Assembly: GCA_910584835.1 (NCBI GenBank)
Contig: CAJUEG010000002.1
Location: 1 to 64,000 of the forward strand
Direction of reading: 5' to 3'
DNA from: an uncultured Oscillospiraceae bacterium
GTDB lineage: Bacteria; Bacillota; Clostridia; Oscillospirales; Oscillospiraceae
DNA: 64,000 nt
A model generated the notes under the pieces. It was not told where the DNA came from, did not search any database, and saw nothing but the letters and a program-made list of their open reading frames with translations. Positions within the stretch are counted from its first letter, which is position 1, and every line of letters starts with the position of its first letter. A program made the translations under genes and the position numbers. Positions 1-7,920 of this stretch are shown here, piece after piece.

Positions 1-64
1 CCTGGTCGATGAGCTGGTGGTCATAGGCCTTCAGCCGGATGCGGATCATTTCTTTTGCTGCCAT
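1..64 (-). CDS. rpsJ: 30S ribosomal protein S10, N-terminal fragment (runs off the left edge)
   Basis: Only the first 21 codons are in the window. They read MAAKEMIRIRLKAYDHQLID, the typical S10 N-terminus with the IRIRLKAYDHxLID block. The ATG at 62-64 follows an AAGGAGGAAA Shine-Dalgarno site at 69-78. S10 is the first protein of the large S10-spc ribosomal operon in Firmicutes, so that operon should continue leftwards outside the window. The long leader to its right (65-489) is annotated separately. Confidence 0.93.
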   Translation of the reverse strand, partial: MAAKEMIRIRLKAYDHQLIDQ

Positions 65-83
65 TGTGTTTCCTCCTTAAACA

Positions 84-312
84 TACGAAGTGACGTTTCG
101 AGCTTCGTCCTCTGGTCACGCCTCGCCACGTCGTCGCAAAGTACGCTCCGCTTTGCTTCCGCCTGCGGCGAAAGCTGCGCTGTGCTCCCTTGCTCCTCCT
201 CTCCGAACGAAACCCGCTTCGCTGGGCTTCCGTTCGGTTTTTGGGAGCCGACGGCTCGGACGCTCCTTGCTTCGTACGGTGAGCGATTCAGTCCACGTTT
301 CCGTGCGTATCA
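84..312 (-). repeat. Intergenic structured repeat (family 2-like copy) in the rpsJ leader
   Basis: On the minus strand this stretch has the same building blocks as the repeats at 4200-4545 and 33411-33526: a hairpin (CCGAACG at 203-209 pairing with CGTTCGG at 231-237) followed by a GGAGAGGAGG-type link and GAGCACAGCGCAGC. No protein-like ORF is convincing. It lies inside the transcribed leader between the attenuator-like hairpin and rpsJ, so it would be part of the S10 mRNA. Confidence 0.5.
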
Positions 313-323
313 CTCCCCGGCAT

Positions 324-352
324 GAATAAAACCGGCGCAAAGCAGGCCGGTT
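324..352 (-). terminator. Terminator-like hairpin in the rpsJ leader (possible attenuator)
   Basis: On the minus strand AACCGGC (346-352) pairs with GCCGGTT (330-336) around a 9-nt loop and is followed directly by TTTTATT. It sits between the promoter at 490-519 and the rpsJ start, so readthrough is needed to express the S10 operon. This is what an attenuated ribosomal-protein leader looks like; the effector (for example L4) is not shown by the sequence. Confidence 0.55.
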
Positions 353-489
353 CTACCCACCCAGGGCGATATACGCCGTGGAATGAGCCTCTCAGCCGCC
401 CGATCTTACGGACATACTCCGCGGAAGTTACCTCGCCGGGCGAGCAATCTCCCGCATCATCGCAGTGCGCCCTTTACAGGCGCTTGACT

Positions 490-519
490 ATTGTACAACA
501 GGTGCGCCCCGGAAGTCAA
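490..519 (-). promoter_or_regulatory. Sigma-A-type promoter for rpsJ/S10 operon
   Basis: Minus-strand TTGACT (514-519), 18-bp spacer, TACAAT (490-495). The predicted start leaves a leader of about 420 nt before rpsJ. No other gene lies between it and rpsJ. Confidence 0.75.
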
Positions 520-644
520 GCGCTTTTTTGCCTGTTTTTCAAAGTTTTTTCACGGTTTTGGGCTGTTCAGGGGAAACCGCTCTGTGCAACTTCACGAAGA
601 AGCGCCTCCGCCGCGGACAGGCCGCGCGGACATATCGCAAAAGC

Positions 645-1415
645 TCAGCCCGTCAGCTCCCGCTCCAGCACGTCCGCATAGCTCTGAACGCTGCGGCCAA
701 GCGCCTGTGCCTCATCCAAAACCCCTTCGTCCCGGAGATATTTGGCCGGCTCCTTTCTGATCTCCACCGCACGGGCGAGCACACCGGCGCACGGGCAGAG
801 ATTTTCTTTCAGCGCCCACTCGCCCGCCGCGGTTTTCGCGGTGATCTTCCCCGTGCGCAGTGTGTAGAGGCATCTTGAAATGTCCAGAAGCCAGCCGAAG
901 GAGTAAAGGCTCCGCTCCGTCTCCCGCGCGTATTTGCGCATCCCTTCATAGTGCCTGCGCACGTCCGCCCTCAGCTCGTCAAACGCCGGGCGGGACAGCC
1001 GGTCCCTCACATCCCTTCCCCAGATCAAAATTCCGCTCTCAAGCAGTTCGCACATGGAAAAGGAATCAAAGCTATAGCTGTCCGTGATCCTCTCGCCGCT
1101 TGTCCCCCAGTATACGACCCGATCCTTTTCTTTCAGCCGGAACGCGTCCAGGCTCAGCATACCGCCCTCAAAGCGGCGGTAATAGGCATTACCGGGCCGC
1201 TCCTCCAGCATGGCCTGGCGCAGGTTCACCAGCCGCCCCGCCTGCCCCTCGGCAATCTTCTTTTCGGTGAGGACCAGAATGTCGATATCGCTCCAGCCGG
1301 GCCTGAAATCGCCCAGCGTCAGGGAGCCGTACAGGTAAATGGACGCGGCGCAGCCCCCAAGGATGTCCACCACCCGCTCCCTCACCGTTTTAATTGCCGA
1401 TTCCAGCTCTTCCAC
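645..1415 (-). CDS. Nucleotidyltransferase-domain protein (aminoglycoside adenylyltransferase-like)
   Basis: A 256-residue soluble protein. Near residue 30 it has the polymerase-beta-type nucleotidyltransferase signature YLYGSLTLGDFRPGWSDIDI: the GS pair followed by a DxD-type metal site (DID). The rest is helical and resembles the C-terminal domain of AadA/ANT-type enzymes. Such proteins transfer a nucleotide to a small-molecule hydroxyl, but the substrate here is unknown and resistance is not implied. I start at GTG 1415 because GGAGGG (1423-1428) lies 7 nt upstream; an ATG at 1430 has no ribosome site. It follows proS on the same strand, beyond a hairpin terminator. Confidence 0.72.
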   Translation of the reverse strand: MEELESAIKTVRERVVDILGGCAASIYLYGSLTLGDFRPGWSDIDILVLTEKKIAEGQAGRLVNLRQAMLEERPGNAYYRRFEGGMLSLDAFRLKEKDRVVYWGTSGERITDSYSFDSFSMCELLESGILIWGRDVRDRLSRPAFDELRADVRRHYEGMRKYARETERSLYSFGWLLDISRCLYTLRTGKITAKTAAGEWALKENLCPCAGVLARAVEIRKEPAKYLRDEGVLDEAQALGRSVQSYADVLERELTG

Positions 1416-1464
1416 GCCGGTTCCCTCCATTCACGCGGCAGCCTTAGCCACGCGCTTCTCAAAG

Positions 1465-1496
1465 CAGTTCCCCGGCGGAACCCCGCCGGGGAACTG
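1465..1496 (-). terminator. Hairpin terminator after proS
   Basis: Strong 13-14 bp stem (CAGTTCCCCGGCGG against CCGCCGGGGAACTG) with a 4-nt loop, 8 nt past the proS stop. Short T-runs occur on both strands, the better one (GTTTTCCTTT) on the plus side. Confidence 0.6.
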
Positions 1497-1503
1497 TTTT
1501 CCT

Positions 1504-2946
1504 TTAATACGCCACGCCCCAGCAGACCATGTGCTTGGCGGGCTTGCCGCAGCAGGCGCACACGTCGCCCAGCTTCTCCTGCTGGAAGGGGATGCACCGG
1601 GAGGAGACCCCGGCCTCCTCCTTCATTTTCAGCTCGCACTCCAGATCGCCGCACCACATGGTCTTGGCGAATCCGCCCTGGGCGGCCATCTTCTCCTTGA
1701 CCTCCTCCAGCGTGGCGCAGGGGTAGGTGTTGTCCTCCAGGTTCTTCTTCGCCTTGGCGTACAGCGCCGCGTGGATGTCGTCCAGCATCCGGGCCACGGT
1801 GTCCTCGATGCCGTCCAGGGAGACGAAGGACTTCTCCCCGCTGTCCCGGCGCACCAGCACGCACTGGTTTTTCTCCATGTCCTTGGGGCCCAGCTCCAGA
1901 CGCAGGGGCACGCCCTTCATCTCGTACTCGGCGAATTTCCAGCCGGGGGAGTTGTCGGAGGCGTCCATCTTCACCCGGAAGCCCGCCTTCTTGAGCCGGT
2001 CCGCCACGGCCTCGTTGGCCTCCACGACCCCCTCCTTGTGCTGGGCCACGGGGATGACGATGACCTGGACGGGGGCCACCTTGGGGGGCAGCACCAGGCC
2101 ATTGTTGTCGCCGTGGGTCATAATGACCCCGCCGATCAGCCGGGTGGACACCCCCCAGGAGGTCTGGAAGGGGTGGTGGGGCAGGTTGTCCTTCCCCGCG
2201 AAGGTGATGTCGAAGGCCCGGGCGAAGCCGTCGCCGAAGTAGTGGGAGGTGCCCGCCTGGAGGGCCTTTTTGTCGTGCATCATGCACTCCACGGCGTAGG
2301 TGGCCTCGGCGCCGGAGAACTTCTCCTTCTCCGTCTTGCGGCCCTTCACCACCGGCATGGCCAGGTAGTTCTCGCAGAAGTCGGCGTAGATGTTCAGCAT
2401 CCGCTCCGTCTCGGCCACGGCCTCCTCGGCGGTGGCGTGCATGGTGTGGCCCTCCTGCCACAGGAACTCCCGGTGGCGCAGGAAGGGGCGGGAGGTTTTC
2501 TCCCAGCGCAGCACGGAGGTCCACTGGTTATACAGCTTGGGCAGGTCCCGGTGGGAGTGGATGACGTTTTTATAGTGCTCGCAGAACAGGGTCTCGGAGG
2601 TGGGGTGGATGGCGTAGCGCTCCTCCAGCTTCTCGCTGCCGCCGCAGGTGACCCAGGCGCACTCGGGCGCGAAGCCCTCCACGTGGTCCTTCTCCTTCTG
2701 GAGCAGGGACTCGGGGATCAGCATGGGCAGGTAGACGTTCTCATGCCCCGTCTCCTTGAACATCCCGTCCAGGATGCGCTGGAAATTCTCCCAGATGGCG
2801 TAGCCGTAGGGGCGGTAGATGAACATGCCCTTGATGCTGGAGTAGTCGATCAGCTCCGCCTTTTTGCACACGTCGGTGTACCACTGGGCAAAGTCCACGT
2901 CCATGTCGGTGATCTGGGTGACCTGCTTGTTTTTGTCCTGTGCCAT
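1504..2946 (-). CDS. proS: Proline--tRNA ligase, archaeal/eukaryote-like (short) type
   Basis: A 480-residue class II aminoacyl-tRNA synthetase that charges tRNA-Pro. The length and the sequence ([18 protein letters not shown] at the start, [23 protein letters not shown] in motif 2, [18 protein letters not shown] before the anticodon-binding domain) identify the short ProRS form, which lacks the INS editing domain of the long bacterial enzyme. C-terminal Cys residues ([16 protein letters not shown]) look like the zinc-binding tail of this group. The start is the ATG at 2946, giving MAQDKNKQ; a longer in-frame extension upstream runs through the promoter and is rejected. Confidence 0.95.
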   Translation of the reverse strand: MAQDKNKQVTQITDMDVDFAQWYTDVCKKAELIDYSSIKGMFIYRPYGYAIWENFQRILDGMFKETGHENVYLPMLIPESLLQKEKDHVEGFAPECAWVTCGGSEKLEERYAIHPTSETLFCEHYKNVIHSHRDLPKLYNQWTSVLRWEKTSRPFLRHREFLWQEGHTMHATAEEAVAETERMLNIYADFCENYLAMPVVKGRKTEKEKFSGAEATYAVECMMHDKKALQAGTSHYFGDGFARAFDITFAGKDNLPHHPFQTSWGVSTRLIGGVIMTHGDNNGLVLPPKVAPVQVIVIPVAQHKEGVVEANEAVADRLKKAGFRVKMDASDNSPGWKFAEYEMKGVPLRLELGPKDMEKNQCVLVRRDSGEKSFVSLDGIEDTVARMLDDIHAALYAKAKKNLEDNTYPCATLEEVKEKMAAQGGFAKTMWCGDLECELKMKEEAGVSSRCIPFQQEKLGDVCACCGKPAKHMVCWGVAY

Positions 2947-3010
2947 ATCTCTTCCATCCTTTAATATATTAAAAATGAGGATTTCTCCACATCCTAAAAC
3001 AGGTGCACAT

Positions 3011-3039
3011 ATTGTATTGCCAAACGGAGGAAAAGTCAA
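3011..3039 (-). promoter_or_regulatory. Sigma-A-type promoter for proS
   Basis: Minus-strand TTGACT (3034-3039), 17-bp spacer, TACAAT (3011-3016), about 60 nt upstream of the proS start. Confidence 0.8.
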
Positions 3040-3167
3040 GAGGGGAAGCCTGTTCCCCCTTTTTCTTTCCCTCCCCCGCGTTCTATAATCAGACGACCTC
3101 ACCACAGCGCGGCGTCATTCAGGGCCCCTGCGGCCCCGCCGCAGAACAGAGAAAAGGAGCTGTTATC

Positions 3168-4229
3168 ATGTCACAATCCAACCCACGCAGCGTCCGCGTG
3201 GCTCTGCGCCCCATTCCCGCTTCCCCCGCCATAGGCTTTCCGCTGCCCCCGTCCGATCCCCCCGTCCGCGCCGGCGTCACCCTGGCGCACTGGCTGGAGC
3301 TGTGGATGGAGCGGGAGATCGAACCCTGCCGGGAGGACACCACCGTCAGCGGCTACCGCAACATCATCCGCAACCACATCGTCCCGGCCCTGGGCCGGGT
3401 GCGGCTGTCCGCCCTGTCCCCCGAGCTCATCAACGGCTATTACCAGTGGCTTTCGGAGGCAAAGGGGCTGTCCCCCAACACCATCCGCAAGCACCACGTT
3501 CTGCTCCACACCGCGCTGAAGTCCGCCTTCCGGCAGGGGGTCATTCCCGTCAACCCCATCCAGCGGGCCGCCCCGCCCCGGCCCGTGGAGACGGAGGCGG
3601 TCTACTACACCCCCGCCCGCCTGGTCCAGCTTCTCCAGGCGGTCAAGGAAACTCCCCTGGATGTGCCCGTCCGCCTGGCCTGCTTTTTGGGCCTGCGCCG
3701 GAGCGAGATCCTGGGCCTTCGCTGGCGGGACGTGGATCTCCAGTCCGGCCGACTCTCCGTGCGCTGGGTGCGCACCGCCGCCGGCGCCCGTGTGGTGGAA
3801 AAGCCCCCCAAGACCTCGGGCAGCTGCCGCACCCTGTCCATCGCCGCCCTGGACGAGCTGGCGGAGCTTCTGCGCGGCCTGCGGGCGCAGCGCTCCCGGG
3901 AAGGCGCCCCCTGTTCTCCCGACGATTTTCTGCTGCTGGCGGCCGACGGCCATCCCATCCGTCCCAGCGCCCTGTCCGCCTCGCTGGCCGCCTTCGTGAA
4001 GGAGCGCCGCCTGCCCCCCATCACCTTCCACGGCCTGCGCCACACCTTTGCCAGCATGGCCAACAGCGCCCGGGTGCCCATGTACCAGATCAGCCGCGCC
4101 ATGGGCCACGCCAACCCGGGCATCACCCAGCGCATCTACACTCACCTGTTCGACCAGACCCACGGGGAGGTGCTGGCGGCGGTGGCCGACGTCGTCAAGG
4201 CGGGCTCCACATCCCTCACCTCCGCCTAG
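3168..4229 (+). CDS. Tyrosine-type site-specific recombinase (phage integrase family)
   Basis: A 353-residue recombinase. An N-terminal SAM-like DNA-binding domain (about residues 35-125) is followed by the catalytic domain. Catalytic residues are visible: Arg in FLGLRRSEILGLRW (about 175), HGLRHTFASM (about 288) and the nucleophile Tyr in QRIYTHLFDQ (about 323), with GHANPG before it. It cuts and joins DNA through a 3'-phosphotyrosine. ATG 3168 follows AAAAGGAG. No excisionase, relaxase or phage genes are adjacent, so its element is not identifiable. Its last residues (AGSTSLTSA) are encoded inside a repeat that is copied again 106 bp downstream, so the C-terminus appears to have been altered by the repeat. 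Confidence 0.88.
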   Translation: MSQSNPRSVRVALRPIPASPAIGFPLPPSDPPVRAGVTLAHWLELWMEREIEPCREDTTVSGYRNIIRNHIVPALGRVRLSALSPELINGYYQWLSEAKGLSPNTIRKHHVLLHTALKSAFRQGVIPVNPIQRAAPPRPVETEAVYYTPARLVQLLQAVKETPLDVPVRLACFLGLRRSEILGLRWRDVDLQSGRLSVRWVRTAAGARVVEKPPKTSGSCRTLSIAALDELAELLRGLRAQRSREGAPCSPDDFLLLAADGHPIRPSALSASLAAFVKERRLPPITFHGLRHTFASMANSARVPMYQISRAMGHANPGITQRIYTHLFDQTHGEVLAAVADVVKAGSTSLTSA

Positions 4230-4545
4230 AGGCGAAGGCTCGCTCGTTCCGCCGCCTTTCCTCTCCCCACAAAGCCACATGTCGGCTTTGCGGGGCCCCC
4301 TTCTTGCGGGCTCCACATCCCTCACCTCCGCCTAATGTCGTCGGCACAAGCTGCGCCCACTCGCTTCCCCCTTTCGTGGAAAGCTCGTCTGCTCCGCTGT
4401 GCCTCCTCTCCCCACCGGACCCGCTTCGCCGGGCTCCGGCGGGGCCCCATTTCTCGCTCGTTCCGCCGCCTTTCCTCTCCCCACTAAGCCACATGCCGGC
4501 TTTGCGGAGCCCCCTTCTTGCGGGCTTCTCCGCCTAAGACGCAAA
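4200..4545 (-). repeat. Intergenic structured repeat cluster, family 2
   Basis: About 320 bp without a gene. A 29-bp block (starting GCGGGCTCCACATCC) occurs at 4200-4228 and again at 4306-4334. Hairpins recur: CCCCACAAAGCC with GGCTTTGCGGGG (4265-4295) and a near copy at 4483-4513. An outer pairing GGCACA (4343-4348) with TGTGCC (4398-4403) encloses a smaller stem. Read on the minus strand, the unit matches the plus-strand repeat at 33411-33526. Confidence 0.65.
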
Positions 4546-4583
4546 CGAGAAAAGAGGCGCGCCTGTGGCGCGCCTCTCGGAAT

Positions 4584-5381
4584 TCAGTTCAAATACCCAT
4601 CTCCGCCGGGCTCCGGCCCGAAGACCCAGGCGGGCAGCAGCTTGCTCAGCGCCACCAGCTCGTCGTCAAAGCCCCCGCGGTCCCAGGCCGCGCCCGGCTC
4701 CCGCAGCAGCCCCTGCCCCGGCTCTCCCAGCGGGATGGAGGCCACCACCCGCAGTCCCTGACCCGGGGCGCAGCCGGCAATCACGGTCCCGCCGTGGAGC
4801 TGCGCCGCCCGCCGGGCCACGGCCACCCCCACGCCGCCGCGCCGCCAGTCGGGCACGGCCTGGGCCCCGCTGTCAAACAGGTATCGCAGCTTCTCCGGGT
4901 CCACCCCCGGCCCGTCGTCCTCCACGGTAAACACGGCGTTCTCCCCCAGCCGCTCCAGGGTGAGCTTCACCCGCTTGCCCGCCGCGGCGGCGTTGGCCGT
5001 CAGCTCCATCAGCAGCTGCCGGATCAGCTCCCCGTCCACCCAGGCCCGCAGCCCCTCCGGGGCGCTCACCTCCAGCTTGACTCCCGTGCACTCCAAAAGC
5101 TCCGCCAGCCGCTCCCCCAGCTCCTGGGTAAGCCGGCTCAGGTCGGTGGGGGACCGCTCCAGCCCGGGATCGCTCTCCCCCAGCCGGGCGGTGAGCTCCA
5201 GGCGGCCCACAATGCGCAGCATCCGGCAGATGCCCTGGTTCATCGCCGCCAGATAGCCCCGGCTCTTCTCGTCCCGGGCGGTGCGCTCCAGCAGCTGGCT
5301 GGCCGCCGTCAGCTGGGCCAGCTGCAAGCGCAGCTCCGCCGCCGTCCGGGCGGCCCCCTGGTCCAGCTCCTGCCGCTCCAT
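4584..5381 (-). CDS. Orphan histidine-kinase-like ATPase without a visible phospho-acceptor histidine
   Basis: A 265-residue cytosolic protein. The C-terminal half is a GHKL/HATPase_c domain: N box LMELTANAAAA, G1 box VEDDGPGVD, G2 box RRGGVGVAVARRAA. The N-terminal half is helical like a dimerisation/phosphotransfer domain, but where HisKA proteins have HE it reads DEKSRGYLAAMNQG; the only His lies in the ATPase domain (QLHGG). There is no membrane segment, sensor domain or adjacent response regulator. It may bind ATP and act on a partner, or be a degenerate kinase. Two Spo0A-type boxes lie about 100 bp upstream, hinting at a sporulation link. Confidence 0.7.
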   Translation of the reverse strand: MERQELDQGAARTAAELRLQLAQLTAASQLLERTARDEKSRGYLAAMNQGICRMLRIVGRLELTARLGESDPGLERSPTDLSRLTQELGERLAELLECTGVKLEVSAPEGLRAWVDGELIRQLLMELTANAAAAGKRVKLTLERLGENAVFTVEDDGPGVDPEKLRYLFDSGAQAVPDWRRGGVGVAVARRAAQLHGGTVIAGCAPGQGLRVVASIPLGEPGQGLLREPGAAWDRGGFDDELVALSKLLPAWVFGPEPGGDGYLN

Positions 5382-5482
5382 CCTGAACCGCCCCCTTTCC
5401 GCGCCCTGCGGCGCTCAGCCTTTCCGTCTGTATTATGCTATGCAGATTTGCCCCGGCCTCTCCTGGGAATGGCTTCCGCTTC

Positions 5483-5499
5483 TGTCGAATTTTGTCGAA
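5483..5499. promoter_or_regulatory. Two tandem Spo0A boxes
   Basis: TGTCGAA, the consensus 0A box, occurs at 5483-5489 and 5493-5499, exactly one helical turn apart, with a weaker CGTCGAT just to the right. They lie about 50 bp upstream of a possible minus-strand -10 (TAATAC, 5430-5435) for the orphan kinase gene. Consensus knowledge comes from Bacillus/Clostridium Spo0A; binding here is inferred. Confidence 0.5.
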
Positions 5500-5558
5500 C
5501 TCCGTCGATTGGTTCTCTCTATTGTAGCAGACTTCCCCCCTCTTGGCAAGGGCCGGAA

Positions 5559-5610
5559 ACACGGGACCGTCCGGAGCCTTTCGGCTCCGGGCGGTCCCGT
5601 GTCCTTTTTT
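5559..5610 (+). terminator. Strong hairpin with plus-strand T-run
   Basis: A 20-bp stem (ACACGGGACCGTCCGGAGCC, 5559-5578, with its complement ending at 5602) and a TTTC loop, followed by TTTTTT on the plus strand. It lies between two minus-strand genes, so it probably also ends the peptidase operon; the minus-side T-run is poor. Confidence 0.55.
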
Positions 5611-5641
5611 GCGGTTCTTTCCGATTAATCCCGTTCCGCCT

Positions 5642-7219
5642 TCAGCGCCCCTCCTGGGCGCGGATCAGGTTTTTGTAGAAGTCCACCGCCCCGGGCAGGC
5701 AGTCCACCCCCATGGTCTCGTTGAGCCCGTGCATCCCCGCCATCTGCTCCGGCCCGGCCACCACCGGGGCAAAGCGGACGCAGCTGTCGCAGATGGCCTG
5801 GTAGAAGCTGGCGTCGGTGGCCCCGGTCATCACGTAGGGGCATACCGGCAGGCCGGGGAAGGTGTCCCCGATCACCCGCTCCACCTGGCGGAAGGCGCCG
5901 CCCTTGATGTCCACCGGCGGGGTGTAGTCGCTGGAGTGGAGGATCTCCATCTCCAGATCGTACTTGCCGGCCAGCTCCCGCAGGATCTCCAGGCTCTCCG
6001 CCTCCCCCTGGTGGGGAATAAAGCGCAGGTTGGCGCTGACGCTGGCCTCCTGGGGCAGCACGTTGCAGGCGTCGGAGCCGGACTGCATGGTGAACGCCGC
6101 GGTGGTCTGGAGCATGGCCGCCGCCTGGGCGGAAATGGCGGGCATGACCTTTTTCATCACCGGGCCGAACAGCCACAGGTTTCCCATCACCAGCCGCAGG
6201 TGGAAGGGGGCGTAAGGGGCCAGCCGCCGGAACATGGCCTTCACCTCCGGCAGGAACTTCCGCCGGAAGGGGGGCTTGGTCTCCACCTCGTTGACAAAGG
6301 CGGCCAGCCGGGCGATGGGGGTGTGTTTGCCGGGGGCGCTGGCGTGGCCGCCGGAGCTGCGGGCGGTGAAGCGCACGTCCGCCTTGCCCTTCTCAAACAC
6401 CCCCACCATGGCAAAATTCCCCTTGATGCCCCCGATGGGGTCGGTGATGACGCCGCCCCCCTCGTCGATGACCAGGAAGGGGCGCACCCCCCGCCGCTGG
6501 AGCTCGGCCACCAGCTTGGGGGCCCCATCCCCGGCCCACTCCTCGGTGCAGGAGGAGGCCAGGTACACGTCGCACGCCGGGACGTATCCCTCCCCCAGCA
6601 GCTCCTCCACCCCCTGGAAGAAGGCCATGAGGGACGCCTTGGTGTCAAAGGCCCCCCGGCCCCACACCTTGCCGTCCGCGATGGCCCCGGAGAAGGGCGG
6701 GTGCTTCCACTCTCCCTCCGCGGGCACCACGTCCTGGTGGCTCATGAGCACAATGGGCGCGTCGGAGGTCCTCCCCTGCCAGTGGAAGAGCAGGTTGCCG
6801 TCGATGACGGTCTTTTCCAGGTGCTGGTGGACCAGGGGGAACAGCCGCTCCAGCTCCCGGTGGAAGGCCAGGAACTTCTCCGGCTCGGCCGCGTTGGCGT
6901 GGGAGGTGGTGTCGCACTTCACCATGGCGGACAGCTTCTGGGCGTAGCCCATGGCCCGCTCGTCCGGGGCGGGCACGTACTCCGACTTCTTTCTGGGGGT
7001 GAGGGCGGCGTGGAGCACCGCCGCGCCCACCGCGGCCCCCGCCCCGGCCCCCAGCCCGATCAAGGCGGTCTTCGTCGCCTTGGCATAGGGGCAGCTCTGC
7101 CCCTCCGGCCTTGGGGCCGGGGGCTGGGCCTTCCTCCGCCGCTTTGCCGCGCCGTAGATGCGCCGCCCCGCGCCCAGCGCGGCGGCCCTGGCGATGGCGT
7201 GCCTGTGCTTTCTTCTCAT
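5642..7219 (-). CDS. M20-family peptidase (PM20D1-like), membrane-anchored
   Basis: A 525-residue metallopeptidase. Residues 1-45 are very basic, and a hydrophobic Gly/Ala segment follows (TALIGLGAGAGAAVGAAVL), suggesting a membrane anchor. M20 zinc ligands are visible: MSHQDVVP (HxD), GRGAFDTKA, the TEEWAGDG acid pair, IDEGGG, and a C-terminal MHGLNE histidine. M20/PM20D1 enzymes hydrolyse dipeptides, N-acyl amino acids or related amides; the substrate here is unknown. Its ATG overlaps the stop of the upstream membrane-protein gene by 4 nt (ATGA). It is the last gene of a three-gene operon with two polytopic membrane proteins that could import its substrate or product. Confidence 0.85.
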   Translation of the reverse strand: MRRKHRHAIARAAALGAGRRIYGAAKRRRKAQPPAPRPEGQSCPYAKATKTALIGLGAGAGAAVGAAVLHAALTPRKKSEYVPAPDERAMGYAQKLSAMVKCDTTSHANAAEPEKFLAFHRELERLFPLVHQHLEKTVIDGNLLFHWQGRTSDAPIVLMSHQDVVPAEGEWKHPPFSGAIADGKVWGRGAFDTKASLMAFFQGVEELLGEGYVPACDVYLASSCTEEWAGDGAPKLVAELQRRGVRPFLVIDEGGGVITDPIGGIKGNFAMVGVFEKGKADVRFTARSSGGHASAPGKHTPIARLAAFVNEVETKPPFRRKFLPEVKAMFRRLAPYAPFHLRLVMGNLWLFGPVMKKVMPAISAQAAAMLQTTAAFTMQSGSDACNVLPQEASVSANLRFIPHQGEAESLEILRELAGKYDLEMEILHSSDYTPPVDIKGGAFRQVERVIGDTFPGLPVCPYVMTGATDASFYQAICDSCVRFAPVVAGPEQMAGMHGLNETMGVDCLPGAVDFYKNLIRAQEGR

Positions 7220-7908
7220 GATCCGCTCGACTTCCTTTCCCGTTGATATAAAATCCAAGTGATGGCGATGGCCATGGCGCCGCTGGGGATGATCATAAAG
7301 CTGGTGGACCCGGTGAGGCCGGGGACCAGGATAAACAGCAGGCTCATCAGGGCCAGCGGGGCGGCGGCAATGCGCATATTGCCCCTGAAATACTTGTATG
7401 CCATGGCCCCGAACAGGGCGGGGACCACGTTGGCAAAGGCGGGCTGTAGGGCCTCGCTCTGGAGCAGGGGCTGGAGGGGGACCAGCAGCAGCACCCCCAG
7501 GGCCAGCACCAGGATGGTCACCAGGGAGGAGGCGGCGATGGACAGGGTGGAGATCACCTCGTTCTCCGCCGTCCCCGTCTTGGCCCCCACCATGTCCCGG
7601 GCGCTGATGGCGCAGGGGATTTTCATGTTGATGAGGTTGCCGGTGATAAAGGCCAGGTAGCCGCCCCCTGCCCCCAGCATGGGGGTGTAGATGAGGTACT
7701 CGGCCACCCCGCTCACCATCCATACGATGCCCACGGAGAAGAAGCACTTGGCCACCGCCCCCACGTCGGGCATGGCCCCCAGCACCGCACCCATGGCGAA
7801 GGGGGCGCCCAGCAGCAGCACCAGGGTGACGGCGCTCACCGCCCGACCGATGGCGTGGGTGCGCCTGTTGTAGCGCTCAAACAGCGCCTGCTTGTCCTGT
7901 CCGTTCAT
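7216..7908 (-). CDS. Polytopic membrane protein, partner of DUF5058
   Basis: A 230-residue protein of unknown function with about six hydrophobic segments (for example LVLLLGAPFAMGAVLG, SLVTILVLALGVLLLVPL, AAAPLALMSLLFILV). The charged N-terminus (MNGQDKQALFERYNRRTH) should be cytosolic. Between helices it has a Gly-rich YTPMLGAGGGYLAFITGN segment that recalls transporter reentrant loops. The gene starts 12 nt after the DUF5058 gene ends and overlaps the M20 peptidase start, so translation is probably coupled. I infer that the two membrane proteins form one transporter; nothing in the sequence proves it. Confidence 0.6.
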   Translation of the reverse strand: MNGQDKQALFERYNRRTHAIGRAVSAVTLVLLLGAPFAMGAVLGAMPDVGAVAKCFFSVGIVWMVSGVAEYLIYTPMLGAGGGYLAFITGNLINMKIPCAISARDMVGAKTGTAENEVISTLSIAASSLVTILVLALGVLLLVPLQPLLQSEALQPAFANVVPALFGAMAYKYFRGNMRIAAAPLALMSLLFILVPGLTGSTSFMIIPSGAMAIAITWILYQRERKSSGS

Positions 7909-7920
7909 TTCCGCGCCTCC

